A stretch of DNA of 62,804 nucleotides, taken from positions 1-62,804 of the forward strand of contig NZ_CABDWS010000007.1 in assembly GCF_901447495.1 (NCBI RefSeq), read 5' to 3'. Both the position numbers and the translations under genes were made by a program. Below, one piece after another: positions 48,288-57,262 of the stretch (position 1 is its first letter; every line of letters starts with the position of its first letter). Under the pieces are notes generated by a model that saw only the letters and a program-made list of their open reading frames with translations, did not search any database and had not been told where the DNA came from. The stretch is from Haloimpatiens lingqiaonensis. GTDB lineage: Bacteria > Bacillota > Clostridia > Clostridiales > Clostridiaceae.

Positions 48288-48641
48288 TTAATTGGTTAAT
48301 ATATTCTTTAGTTCACATTCAAAATCCTCTATACTATAATCCACTTCCTCACCTACCATATCTATAAGGTGGATAGGTGAAACTGTATTTTCGTATAGGA
48401 TTTTCATAAGATTATGTACCTTATGTCTATATGGACTTATAGAACTTACACAATCCCTTTGTATATTAATTACTTTTCCATCTAACATATCCTGTCTTTC
48501 CACTTCTATGCCATAAGCTTGTACTGCTCCGTTGTTCCCTTTAAAATAAAGAGAAATTTCATTTTTTAATAATCTGTAAGAATAAATTCGAGTTAAGTCC
48601 CCATCTTGTAGTCGTCTAATAGAATTTTCTACTACAATCAT
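48288..48641 (-). CDS. Conserved clostridial-type protein, unknown (117 aa)
   Basis: I do not recognise a characterised family; it resembles short Clostridium-specific cytosolic proteins (possibly the DUF6514 group, unverified). It is soluble, with no membrane helix. It reads as a small beta-rich half (IYSYRLLKNEISLYFKG, about 18-34; AVQAYGIEVER, about 39-49) followed by a helical half (HKVHNLMKILYENTV, about 73-87). GGGGGGAAAGTTAA precedes the ATG. It is a single-gene unit with its own terminator, between the acpS operon and the DUF4129 gene. Confidence 0.65.
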   Translation of the reverse strand: MIVVENSIRRLQDGDLTRIYSYRLLKNEISLYFKGNNGAVQAYGIEVERQDMLDGKVINIQRDCVSSISPYRHKVHNLMKILYENTVSPIHLIDMVGEEVDYSIEDFECELKNILTN

Positions 48642-48868
48642 TTAACTTTCCCCCCATATTTTATTTATTAATATAATATCACTGCTTGGGGAAAAAATAT
48701 GTCACTTTATAATAGTTACAAAAAAGTTTTTATCGTTCTAAATTGACACAAAACAAAGTTTTTTCTTACAGATATAGTGATTAACTCTTTTATTTTTCAG
48801 AATATTCCATTAATTTCTTTTTGATTTGTTAAATCTTTGTCGAAATGCTCAAAAATTTATTTTATGAT

Positions 48869-50119
48869 TTATATTTTCTTTTTAATTTTAGTATAATTCT
48901 TTTTAAATTCTTCTGCCATTTCTTCACTTATATTATGATATGAAAATTTAGTTTCATTATATTTGTCCGTAATGTATTCTAGTTCATCTCTTTTAACATT
49001 TCTACTTATTAATATTGAGTTTTCTAATTGAGTTGCCGTCATGTGCTCAGTAAATATATCCTTTTCTTTGGATACTGACTGTATATTTTTGTAAAGATGT
49101 TTTATCTTTTTCTTTGGATCTTTTCCTAAATAAATACTGTTTATAAGCTTATTAAAAAAGCTTTTTTTCTTCTCTTCCATTTCTATTTTTTCTTTTTCTT
49201 CACTTATTACATTCACATTCTCTTGTTTAGATGAATTATAAATTAATTTAGATGCTATTTTATATACAACTATGCATATTGCAACAAATATTAATATTCT
49301 TATGATCATTCTTATAAATCTCATATCACCATGAGCATAAGATACCATTTCCTTTGTTTTATCATCAATAACTTTTTTCTTCAGTGGCTCTAATGGTATT
49401 GAGATTTTATCTTTAAAAAGAGATTTTAAAAATTTTAAAATAGCTGTATATGGTTTATCCAATACCACCATTAAAATCTTTACAACTATATCCACTATAT
49501 ATTCAAAGGCAGTTTTTAATAACATTAATCCCTTAAAAAATATTTCATAAAACTTTTCAATTGATAAGCTAAAAATTAAAGTAGCTGTTATTCCATCTAT
49601 AAGTAATGATTTTTTATTTATCACATTATAGCTATAATCCCTTATCTCCCTTAAATATATTATACCTATAGTAAAATACATTATATAAAATCTGAAAAAA
49701 GCTTTATTATTGCTACCCTTAAATAACATGGTAATCATCCACAATAACACCAATATTATCAGGGATTTTTTAAACATTTCTCTACTAGAATAGTAATTTA
49801 CATAATTTTTTTCCAAATTATAACCATAGAAAATTATAAAAATTAAATAGGCATAATTTAATGTAAAAGATATATAACTTCTATATAACAAAGCATTTAC
49901 TACTAAGCCTATTAACGCTGGAATCCCCACGGACAACCACTTATTGTCCTTCTTGTAATTTATATATTCCATTAAAAACATAGAAATTAAAAGATAAAAA
50001 AAAGTCATAGTACTTATGTGTTTTCTAATAACTATAAAGTTCAAGCTAGACCAAACTATATAAGAAAATATTACAATCTGAATTGTAAATAAACATTTTA
50101 TTCTCCTATACCAACTCAT
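48869..50119 (-). CDS. Membrane protein with C-terminal DUF4129 domain
   Basis: A 416-aa protein with about eight hydrophobic helices (residues 8-300, last at about 272-292) and a cytoplasmic C-terminal domain of DUF4129 type (about 335-410, LYKNIQSVSKEK and the MTATQLE motif). Such proteins, often fused to transglutaminase cores, accompany MoxR and DUF58 genes; here the transglutaminase part is missing. Its ATG shares a base with the DUF58 stop (TAATG), so the two are coupled. The role of the trio is not established; complex assembly or envelope function is the usual suggestion. Confidence 0.8.
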   Translation of the reverse strand: MSWYRRIKCLFTIQIVIFSYIVWSSLNFIVIRKHISTMTFFYLLISMFLMEYINYKKDNKWLSVGIPALIGLVVNALLYRSYISFTLNYAYLIFIIFYGYNLEKNYVNYYSSREMFKKSLIILVLLWMITMLFKGSNNKAFFRFYIMYFTIGIIYLREIRDYSYNVINKKSLLIDGITATLIFSLSIEKFYEIFFKGLMLLKTAFEYIVDIVVKILMVVLDKPYTAILKFLKSLFKDKISIPLEPLKKKVIDDKTKEMVSYAHGDMRFIRMIIRILIFVAICIVVYKIASKLIYNSSKQENVNVISEEKEKIEMEEKKKSFFNKLINSIYLGKDPKKKIKHLYKNIQSVSKEKDIFTEHMTATQLENSILISRNVKRDELEYITDKYNETKFSYHNISEEMAEEFKKNYTKIKKKI

Positions 50120-51210
50120 TAATTCCCGTCCCCTCCATACACTATTTTTTCAACTCCCCTTATGTCTGGTAAGTTCCCCTTGTCTGATACATCCACAATT
50201 TTCAAATTAATTCCTTTATTTCTTAAATAGTATATTATATTTTGATCCTCCTCAGTAAAAAAGGAACTTATTATTACATAAGTGTTGTTGGGCTTAAAAT
50301 GTTTTATATACTTGTTTAAAAAATCACTAAAACTAGTTTTAGGCATATAATCCATTCTTGCACATAGTTCTAATACTTCTTTTAATGAGTTACAAGGAGT
50401 AGTGATGCTTCTAACTTCATTTGAGTAACTAATTATATTTGCATTAGTCCAAGCTGCTGCCTTTACTCCTTCTTTTAAAGCACTATCTGTTATAGAAACC
50501 GTAACTTTTATAGCTCTATCTATAGCTTTTTTATTTACATATCTCCAATAAATTTCATGACACTGAATATTTACTATAGTTATAAATTCTCTTTCAGAGG
50601 TATAGTCATATTCTTTAACCATTAGCTTGTTCATTTTTAGGCTGGATTTCCAATGTATATCCTTCATTCTATCTTCAATGTTATATTCCCTTATTCCTTT
50701 AATATACAGTGGATCTTTATAAATCCATCTTTTTATCAATGCATCCCCTAGATTACTAGTGCTATCAAATTTCAAATCTATTAAATTAACTATTTTCGGA
50801 TAAACTACTATTTCCATATAGTTCTCTATTTCTTTATTAGTAGTAAAAAATCCAAACAAGTCTCCTACAATAACTTCCATTTTCCTTAAAAGATACACTC
50901 CCCTAACTTCCATGGGGATGGCATATGTTTTCTTAATTTTTTCATAGCCGCCTATAGAATATTGGGTTGTATTTACATAACTTTTATTCATAATTTCATA
51001 AGGAATTTCTTCTTTTATTAACATGAAAAATATGGGCATTTTCTTTTTATTCTCTACTATTATAGATACTTTAACCTTTTCACCTTCAACCACACTATTT
51101 CTATCTAAATCTCTATACACTAATAATTTATCAAATCCCTTTTTCTTAGTATAATCCGATATGCCATACACCAAAGCTATGATAAATAAAAATACCAAAA
51201 AAGATATCAT
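50119..51210 (-). CDS. DUF58 domain protein
   Basis: A 363-aa protein with one N-terminal membrane helix (about 1-17), an Ig-like beta region (about 25-125) and the DUF58 core. The core has IKGIREYNIEDRMKDIHWK near 163-181 with R, D and H-W positions typical of the family, and a von Willebrand A-like end. DUF58 proteins are usually encoded beside MoxR ATPases, as here (11 bp after the ATPase gene), and may be its partner. No transmembrane pair at the N-terminus beyond the single helix, which is slightly reduced compared with many relatives. Confidence 0.88.
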   Translation of the reverse strand: MISFLVFLFIIALVYGISDYTKKKGFDKLLVYRDLDRNSVVEGEKVKVSIIVENKKKMPIFFMLIKEEIPYEIMNKSYVNTTQYSIGGYEKIKKTYAIPMEVRGVYLLRKMEVIVGDLFGFFTTNKEIENYMEIVVYPKIVNLIDLKFDSTSNLGDALIKRWIYKDPLYIKGIREYNIEDRMKDIHWKSSLKMNKLMVKEYDYTSEREFITIVNIQCHEIYWRYVNKKAIDRAIKVTVSITDSALKEGVKAAAWTNANIISYSNEVRSITTPCNSLKEVLELCARMDYMPKTSFSDFLNKYIKHFKPNNTYVIISSFFTEEDQNIIYYLRNKGINLKIVDVSDKGNLPDIRGVEKIVYGGDGN

Positions 51211-51221
51211 TTAAACCACCT

Positions 51222-52172
51222 CTATACCTCTTCTAAAGGGGTTTTTACAGTATTTAGAATCTCTTCCACTATGTATTCACCCTTATTATCCATAACACTG
51301 TTTTCACTTTTTAATACTAATCTATGTGTTATAATAGGTACAGCCATGGCCTTTACATCCTCAGGTATCATGTAGTCTCTTCCCTTTACCGCTGCATGGG
51401 CTTGACTTCCTTTCATAAGTGCTAAAGTAGCTCTTGGAGAACAACCCACTTCCACTTTATTGTGCTTTCTTGTAGCAATTATTACATTTAGTATATACTC
51501 TCTCATTTCATCACTTACATAAACTTTACTATAGTTATCCTGTACATAATTTATTTCCTCCATAGTAACCACTGATTCTAATTCTTCTATTGGATCTTTT
51601 TCTATAAATCTATCCATCATCTTTTTCTCATCCATATATTCTGGATAACCCATGGATAACCTTATAAAAAATCTATCTAATTGAGCTTCTGGAAGAGGAA
51701 ATGTTCCAAACTGCTCTATAGGATTTTGCGTTGCCATTACAAAGAAAGGCCTATTTAACTTTATAGTATTTCCTTCCACTGTAACTTGTCTTTCTTCCAT
51801 GCTCTCCAATAATGCTGATTGAGTTCTAGGTGTGGCTCTATTTATTTCATCACCCAATACAAATTGACTTAATATAGGGCCTGGTTTAAACTGAAATTCT
51901 TGCTCTTTTGCATTATAATAATAAATACCTGTCAAATCTGAAGGAAGCAAATCTGGCGTAAACTGTATTCTTTTAAAAGAACAATTCATAGATTTAGACA
52001 TAGCTTTTACCAATTTAGTTTTTCCTACCCCCGGTACATCTTCCAAAAGTACATGCCCTCCACATATGAAAGCTACTATTATTTTATCTATCTTTTCTTC
52101 TTTCCCCACTATAACTTTACTTACATTATCATTTACCTTTTTTCTGAAATCCTTAAAAATCTCCACATTCAT
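51222..52172 (-). CDS. MoxR-family AAA+ ATPase
   Basis: A 316-aa chaperone-like ATPase. Walker A is GVGKTK at 48-53, Walker B is DEINRA near 112-117, sensor 1 is in MATQNPIEQFGTFPLPEAQLDRF, and the arginine finger region follows. It is the first gene of MoxR-DUF58-DUF4129. MoxR proteins are thought to help assemble or activate partner complexes, often with vWA-like proteins; the client here is unknown. The start ATG has GGGGGAAATAAC upstream. Confidence 0.93.
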   Translation of the reverse strand: MNVEIFKDFRKKVNDNVSKVIVGKEEKIDKIIVAFICGGHVLLEDVPGVGKTKLVKAMSKSMNCSFKRIQFTPDLLPSDLTGIYYYNAKEQEFQFKPGPILSQFVLGDEINRATPRTQSALLESMEERQVTVEGNTIKLNRPFFVMATQNPIEQFGTFPLPEAQLDRFFIRLSMGYPEYMDEKKMMDRFIEKDPIEELESVVTMEEINYVQDNYSKVYVSDEMREYILNVIIATRKHNKVEVGCSPRATLALMKGSQAHAAVKGRDYMIPEDVKAMAVPIITHRLVLKSENSVMDNKGEYIVEEILNTVKTPLEEV

Positions 52173-52406
52173 GTTATTTCCCCCTAATTTAAGAATTTAT
52201 TTTATTATATAAAAACCGCATATTATCATTATATCACTTTCATAATTATTTTTAAAATTTAAGTTACCCACTTTTGCAAATAGAAATCTTATATTAATTA
52301 ATAATAATTAAAAATTGGCATTGAATTTTTTTCTAAAATATGAAAGAATAATATTATAATTTATGTACTATATTCTAATATATATTTTTAGAAGGGAGTT
52401 ATTAAT

Positions 52407-53921
52407 ATGGGTAAAAAATGGGTATGTAAAGTATGTGGCTATGTCCATGAAGGTGATACTCCTCCAGAAATATGTCCCCTTTGCGGAGTTGGCCCAGATA
52501 TGTTTGAAGAAATGATTCAATCCTCTGAAAATATCAATGTTCCTAATTCCAATGATAATTCTAATATACATGAGGATAATAATATAAAAATATGGGAATG
52601 TACAATTTGCGGATACATCTATGAAGGAGTACAACCACCTGAATATTGTCCTATCTGCGGTGTTGGACCAGAATTATTTCAGGAAGTAAAAAAATCCTCT
52701 AATGGTGATGAAGAAAAAGAAATAACATTTACATCTAATTCAAAGGAAAATATATTGATAATAGGCAACGGTATAGCTGGAATCTCCGCAGCTAAGGCTA
52801 TAAGACAGCGTAATAAAAATTGTAAAATAACCATTATATCAGCTGAAAAATATATAACCTATTATAGACCTCAACTTACAGGTTTAATAGGCAGTTCTAT
52901 AGAAAATGATAAATTATATTTATATAACGAACAGTGGTATAAAGATAATGATATAAATCTTAAATTAGATACTAAAGTAAATTCCATAAACACTGAATCC
53001 CACTACTTAACTTTAGAATCTGGGGAAGAATTAACCTATGACAAGCTAATTTTAGCTAACGGCAGCAGCAGTTTTGTTCCTCCTATACCTGGCAATGATA
53101 AAGAAGGAGCTTTTACATTAAGAAATTTAAACGACTTAATAGATATTAAAAATTATATTAAAGTAAATTCTTGCACCAAAGTAGCTATAATAGGTGGTGG
53201 TCTTTTAGGCTTAGAAGCTGCTGAAAGTTTTCAAAATCTAGGCCTTAAAGTGACTATTTTAGAAAGGTCATCTGGGCTTTTAAAAAGACAACTAGATGAT
53301 ACAGGTTCTAAGTTATTTGAAAATATAGTTGAAAACACTGGAATAAAAGTATTAAAAAATGCAAATGCTGAAGAAGTGTTAGGTGATACTAAGGTTACTG
53401 GACTTAAATTATCTAGTGGTGAAGTTTTAAACACAGACTTAGTTTTATTCTCCGTTGGCATTACTCCTAATATAAATTTATTTAAAGACACAACTCTAGA
53501 AATGAACAGAGGCGTGGTAGTAAACGATAAAATGGAAACAAATACAAAAGATGTTTATGCTTGTGGAGACATAGCGGAACTAAATGGCTTAGTTTTTGGA
53601 ACTTGGACAGCTGCAGATCAAATGGGAACTACTGCTGGAGCCAATTGTTTAGGCGATAATTTAGTATTTAAAAACTTTGTTGCATCCACTATGTTGCAAG
53701 CTTTAAATACTACGATATTCTCCTGTGGAAATATAACTGAAGATGAATCTACTACTACAGTTATACTAAACAATACTCTTAAGAAAATTTATAAAAAACT
53801 CTTCTTTAAGGATGAAAAAATTGTTGGTTGTATATTAATAGGTGATTCTTCAAAATCTATAAATATAATTAACTATATTAAAGAAGAGAAAGAAATAAAT
53901 GATATAATAAATAATTTCTAA
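52407..53921 (+). CDS. Double rubredoxin - NADH:rubredoxin reductase fusion
   Basis: A 504-aa three-part protein. Two rubredoxin-like iron domains lie at about 4-38 (CKVCGY and CPLCGVGP) and about 62-96 (CTICGY and CPICGVGP). An asparagine-rich linker (about 46-60) separates them. From about 112 there is an FAD/NAD(P)H reductase of the NROR/nitrite-reductase type: GNGIAGISAA, TYYRPQLTGLIG, the second nucleotide site IGGGLLGLEAAESF near 253, and CGDIAE near 388. Both rubredoxin domains keep all four cysteines. In Clostridium, NROR feeds electrons to rubredoxin and on to oxygen- or peroxide-reducing flavodiirons or rubrerythrin, so this fusion probably carries electron donor and carrier on one chain. 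It is a single gene with its own terminator, divergent from MoxR. Confidence 0.9.
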   Translation: MGKKWVCKVCGYVHEGDTPPEICPLCGVGPDMFEEMIQSSENINVPNSNDNSNIHEDNNIKIWECTICGYIYEGVQPPEYCPICGVGPELFQEVKKSSNGDEEKEITFTSNSKENILIIGNGIAGISAAKAIRQRNKNCKITIISAEKYITYYRPQLTGLIGSSIENDKLYLYNEQWYKDNDINLKLDTKVNSINTESHYLTLESGEELTYDKLILANGSSSFVPPIPGNDKEGAFTLRNLNDLIDIKNYIKVNSCTKVAIIGGGLLGLEAAESFQNLGLKVTILERSSGLLKRQLDDTGSKLFENIVENTGIKVLKNANAEEVLGDTKVTGLKLSSGEVLNTDLVLFSVGITPNINLFKDTTLEMNRGVVVNDKMETNTKDVYACGDIAELNGLVFGTWTAADQMGTTAGANCLGDNLVFKNFVASTMLQALNTTIFSCGNITEDESTTTVILNNTLKKIYKKLFFKDEKIVGCILIGDSSKSINIINYIKEEKEINDIINNF

Positions 53922-53937
53922 TATTCACGTTTTTATT

Positions 53938-53978
53938 GCAATCTTGTTGTATTTAGGCAAGATTGCTTTCATTTTTTA
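53938..53978 (+). terminator. Terminator after the rubredoxin fusion gene
   Basis: GCAATCTTG (53938-53946) and CAAGATTGC (53958-53966) pair over 9 bp and are followed by TTTCATTTTTTATATTTT on the plus strand. It lies 16 bp after the stop. Confidence 0.9.
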
Positions 53979-54059
53979 TATTTTATATAATTGAATTAGA
54001 AGTAGAAAAATAGTATAATAACTTTATATTGTAAAAATTATGCATAAGGAGATGAATTT

Positions 54060-55280
54060 ATGTCAAAAGTTGTTGAAAGATTTTTAAAATACATAAAGTA
54101 TGACACAAAATCAGATGAAGATTCTAATACTGTGCCAAGTACTAGTAAACAATTAATACTTGGTAAAGATTTAGTAGAAGAATTAAAAGCTATAGGTTTA
54201 CAAGACGCTTCCATGGATGAAAACGGATACATTATGGCTACATTGCCATCAAATTTAGAAAAATCCGTTCCTACTATTGGATTTATAGCGCATATGGATA
54301 CTTCTCCAGAAATATCTGGTGAAAATGTCAATGCTCAATTTGTAGAAAATTATGACGGTGGAGATATTGTATTAAACAAAGAAAATAATGTAGTTCTTTC
54401 TCCATCTGAGTTCCCAGAGTTAAAAAATTATGTAGGAAAAACCCTAATAACTACTGATGGAACAACTCTTTTAGGTGCCGATGATAAAGCTGGTATTGCT
54501 GAAATCATGTCTGCTGTAGAGCATTTAGCAGTTCATCCAGAAATTAAACATGGAACTATTAAAGTTGGATTTACACCAGATGAAGAAGTTGGAAGAGGTG
54601 CTGATCACTTCGACGTAAAAAAATTCAATGCTGACTTTGCTTATACTGTAGATGGCGGTACCATTGGAGAATTAGAATATGAAAACTTCAATGCCGCTGG
54701 TGTAAAAATTAAAATTTCAGGAAGAAATGTTCACCCTGGTTCTGCAAAAAATAAAATGATAAACTCTGCACTTATAGGTTGTGAACTTGTAAATATGCTT
54801 CCAGCAGTTGAAACTCCAGGACACACTGAACATTATGAAGGTTTCTATCATTTATGCTCCTTCCAAGGTGATGTAGAAGAAACTAAACTTTCTTTTATAA
54901 TAAGAGATCATAATAGAGAAATATTTGAACAAAGAAAAATCAATATGGAAAAGCTAGTTGAAGAACTAAATAAAAAATATGGCAATGTAATACACCTAGA
55001 AATTAAAGATCAATACTACAATATGAAAGAAAAAATAGAACCAGTTAAACATATAGTAGATACTGCTTATAAAGCTATGAAGGAAGTAGGCATAGAGCCA
55101 GCAGTAGTTCCTATTAGAGGTGGTACTGACGGTGCTAGACTTTCTTTCGAAGGTCTTCCAACTCCAAACCTATTTACAGGCGGCCACAATTTCCACGGCA
55201 AATTCGAGTATATTCCAACTTTCGCTATGGAAAAAGCAGTAGACGTAGTTCTTAAAATAGTAGAACTATATGCTAAATAG
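54060..55280 (+). CDS. pepT: Peptidase T (tripeptidase)
   Basis: A two-zinc M20 aminotripeptidase of 406 aa. Metal-binding HMDTSPE lies near 78-84, GADDKAG near 140-146, the catalytic EE in TPDEEVGRG near 172-180, VDGG near 196-199, and the late His in [11 protein letters not shown] near 377-387. It cleaves the N-terminal residue from tripeptides, useful for peptide-fermenting growth. AAGGAGATGAATTT precedes the ATG. It is monocistronic; a 578-bp gap full of foldback DNA follows. Confidence 0.95.
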   Translation: MSKVVERFLKYIKYDTKSDEDSNTVPSTSKQLILGKDLVEELKAIGLQDASMDENGYIMATLPSNLEKSVPTIGFIAHMDTSPEISGENVNAQFVENYDGGDIVLNKENNVVLSPSEFPELKNYVGKTLITTDGTTLLGADDKAGIAEIMSAVEHLAVHPEIKHGTIKVGFTPDEEVGRGADHFDVKKFNADFAYTVDGGTIGELEYENFNAAGVKIKISGRNVHPGSAKNKMINSALIGCELVNMLPAVETPGHTEHYEGFYHLCSFQGDVEETKLSFIIRDHNREIFEQRKINMEKLVEELNKKYGNVIHLEIKDQYYNMKEKIEPVKHIVDTAYKAMKEVGIEPAVVPIRGGTDGARLSFEGLPTPNLFTGGHNFHGKFEYIPTFAMEKAVDVVLKIVELYAK

Positions 55281-55304
55281 GAAAATTGTGAAGTAATAGC
55301 ATAG

Positions 55305-55538
55305 GAAAAATGTGATTTTAAGTCCACAATAAATATATTTTTTTAGCCTGTTCGCAGTACGCTAAAAAATTCTAATGTTTTCAAATTTGAATACCCTAAA
55401 GCTTTCAAACTCACTCGTTCCTCGTTCAGGCAATGAAAGCTTCTTAACGGGTATTCAAATTTGAAAACAAAGAATTTCTAAAGCTAGCTCAATAGTCTAA
55501 AAAAATATATTTATTGTTCCCTTAAAATCACATTTTTC
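55305..55538. repeat. Long foldback element 1 (234 bp)
   Basis: A near-complete palindrome built of perfect blocks. They are GAAAAATGTGATTTTAAG (55305-55322) with 55521-55538, CAATAAATATATTTTTTTAG (55327-55346) with 55497-55516, TTTTCAAATTTGAATACCC (55378-55396) with 55449-55467, and GCTTTCA (55401-55407) with 55434-55440. Interior loops are imperfect. It starts 25 bp after the pepT stop. No open frame, so it resembles a MITE or other non-coding foldback. Confidence 0.8.
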
Positions 55539-55581
55539 AGTTCATGCGTATATAGTCACGGGGAGAGGGTAGCCTACTAAA

Positions 55582-55761
55582 GGATGATTTTCCTCCACTT
55601 CGTTACGGAAAATCTTTAATTAAATAAATGGTATAGTTTGAAAGGGCTTAAAAGAAAAGGTATAACCACTTCGTTTAATGAATCAGTTATACCTTTTCCT
55701 ACTATACCATTTCTTATATTCAATTAAAGATTTCCCGTAACGCAGTGGAGGAAAATCCTCC
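55582..55761. repeat. Long foldback element 2 (180 bp)
   Basis: A second large imperfect palindrome 43 bp after the first, unrelated in sequence. Paired blocks are GATTTTCCTCCACT (55586-55599) with 55744-55757, CGTTACGG (55601-55608) with 55735-55742, AATCTTTAATT (55611-55621) with 55722-55732, AATGGTATAGT (55627-55637) with 55701-55711, and GAAAAGGTATAAC (55654-55666) with 55686-55698. The loop is about 19 bases. No open frame. Confidence 0.8.
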
Positions 55762-55775
55762 TTTTCTAGCACCTA

Positions 55776-55858
55776 GTACCCAGTACCTAATCTTTTACTT
55801 CTTACTTAATTGTCAATTGTCAATTGTCCATTGTCACTTGTCCATTGTCACTTGTCAC
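55776..55858. repeat. Heptanucleotide repeat block abutting yihY
   Basis: Seven units of seven bases (TTGTCAA twice, TTGTCCA, TTGTCAC, TTGTCCA, TTGTCAC twice) run from 55810 to 55858 and end exactly at the yihY stop codon. They are preceded in register by ACCTAGT, ACCCAGT, ACCTAAT, CTTTTAC and TTCTTAC units, the same kind as in repeat copy B. Confidence 0.8.
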
Positions 55859-56671
55859 TTAGTTCTTGGCGTTGTTGTAAGAGAGTACTGCATTAAGTTC
55901 TCCGCCAATCAATATTATAACTGAAGTTATATAAAGCCATAAAATTATCACTATAACTGCTCCTATACTTCCATATACTCTAGAATAATTATTAAAATTG
56001 TTCACATAATAAGAAAATAACAAGGAGGATATTAACCATCCTAAAGCAGTAAAAGTAGCTCCTGGCATTACTTCCTTCCATCCCATTCTTTTACTTGGTA
56101 TAAAGTGATACATCGCTGCAAAAGCAAATATCATAAATACAACCATTATTACATATCTAAGAGAATTCCAAAAATAAAAAAAGTTATTTGTAAGATTAAA
56201 CCATCTATATATGTAGCCTCCTAATATATCTCCAAATATTATCAATAAAAATGCACTCATAATAATTAAAATTAGTCCAAAAATACATAAAACTGATATA
56301 CCAAATACTCTCCAGTAAGGCCTTTTTTCTTCTTCGTCATAGGCTCTGTTTAATCCTCTTATTACCGCTCTAAATCCTGTAGATGCTGCCCATATAGTAC
56401 CTATTAAACCAAAAGATAACAAATTCCCTTGCCTATAATCTACTACTTCTATAACTGTAGATTTTATTAGTTCAAAGGCATTTGTAGGTAATATAAGTTG
56501 TATACTGGATAATATATCCGCACTATTCACAGAGCTATATCCCACTATAGTTAATAAAAATATTAAAAATGGAAAAAAAGATAATATGAATCCATATGCC
56601 AATTGTGCCCCCAATGCAAATACATCATCATCTATTATTCTTTTTATAAGCAAAGTTATATCTTCTAACAA
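55859..56671 (-). CDS. YihY/BrkB family membrane protein
   Basis: A 270-aa integral membrane protein with about six helices and the family marks GAQLAYGFILSFFPFLIF near 19-36, IWAASTGFRAVIRGLNRAYDEEEKRPYWR near 90-118 (by its ends IWAASTG and RPYWR), PGATFTALGW and the C-terminal IGGELNAVL. It was once called ribonuclease BN in error; its function is unknown. The start is TTG at 56671 with AAAGGAAG seven bases upstream. The stop codon is directly followed by seven-base repeats, so no terminator hairpin can be seen there unless foldback 2 acts as one. Confidence 0.87.
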   Translation of the reverse strand: MLEDITLLIKRIIDDDVFALGAQLAYGFILSFFPFLIFLLTIVGYSSVNSADILSSIQLILPTNAFELIKSTVIEVVDYRQGNLLSFGLIGTIWAASTGFRAVIRGLNRAYDEEEKRPYWRVFGISVLCIFGLILIIMSAFLLIIFGDILGGYIYRWFNLTNNFFYFWNSLRYVIMVVFMIFAFAAMYHFIPSKRMGWKEVMPGATFTALGWLISSLLFSYYVNNFNNYSRVYGSIGAVIVIILWLYITSVIILIGGELNAVLSYNNAKN

Positions 56672-56791
56672 AATAATCTTCCTTTCTATTTACTACATGA
56701 AATCGTTATTTAATTGAGATATATTTATTATAACCATTTTCCATTATATATTCAAATAATGGAATTTGTTTAGTAAATTTCCTAAAACTTA

Positions 56792-56820
56792 TTGACTTAA
56801 TAGGTAATAAATGATAAATT
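56792..56820 (+). promoter_or_regulatory. Probable promoter of the GntR-ABC operon
   Basis: TTGACT (56792-56797) and TAAATT (56815-56820) with a 17-bp spacer place the start near 56827, inside the palindromic operator. A TATAAT in the centre of the palindrome (56833-56838) is an alternative -10, but it lacks a good -35. Confidence 0.55.
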
Positions 56821-56822
56821 AT

Positions 56823-56849
56823 ATGTGTACTATATAATATAGTACACAT
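56823..56849. promoter_or_regulatory. Palindromic operator of the GntR-ABC operon
   Basis: ATGTGTACTATA (56823-56834) and TATAGTACACAT (56838-56849) are perfect 12-bp arms around TAA. The GTGTACTATATAATATAGT-like core is the type bound by YtrA-group GntR repressors. It lies 30 bp before the regulator gene and overlaps the promoter, so the regulator most likely represses its own operon. Confidence 0.82.
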
Positions 56850-56879
56850 AATACACATTCGTATTTAGGAGGTGAGATT

Positions 56880-57251
56880 TTGATTGAAATCAATAGCAAA
56901 AGTAGTACACCCATATATGAGCAAATAATCAATGAAATAAAAGAGTGTATTTTAAAAGGCATATTAAAGCCTGGAGACAAGTTGCCTTCCGTACGAGAGC
57001 TTTCTACCATGATTACTGCCAATCCAAATACAGTGGCTAAGGCGTATAAAGAATTGGAAAGGAGTAAAACCATAGAAGTTATACGGGGAAAAGGAACTTT
57101 CGTAGCAGAAAACTACACTCCTTCACCCACAGATGATAAATTAGAAGAATTAAAGGAACTTATGAAAAAGATAGTGATAGAAGCTCATTACATGGGTTTA
57201 GACAAAAACTATTTATCAAATCTTTTAAATGATATATATAATGAATTTTAG
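56880..57251 (+). CDS. GntR-family regulator, YtrA type
   Basis: A 123-aa protein with a GntR winged helix (about 9-78: PIYEQIINEIKECILKG, LPSVRELST, NPNTVAKAYKELE) and only a short helical C-terminus, the YtrA layout. It usually represses an adjoining ABC transporter until cell-wall-active compounds appear. The start is TTG at 56880, with GGAGGTGAG seven bases upstream. It is followed 12 bp later by the ATPase gene. Confidence 0.9.
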   Translation: MIEINSKSSTPIYEQIINEIKECILKGILKPGDKLPSVRELSTMITANPNTVAKAYKELERSKTIEVIRGKGTFVAENYTPSPTDDKLEELKELMKKIVIEAHYMGLDKNYLSNLLNDIYNEF

Positions 57252-57262
57252 GGGGTGTACTC

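Noticed and set aside
48869-52172. MoxR-DUF58-DUF4129 as a defence system
   Set aside because: This trio is widespread outside defence islands, and the neighbours are housekeeping genes; no nuclease, protease or sensor domain is present.
52368-52634. Minus-strand frame of 88 codons opposite the rubredoxin fusion start
   Set aside because: It is antisense to two intact rubredoxin domains and has no ribosome site.
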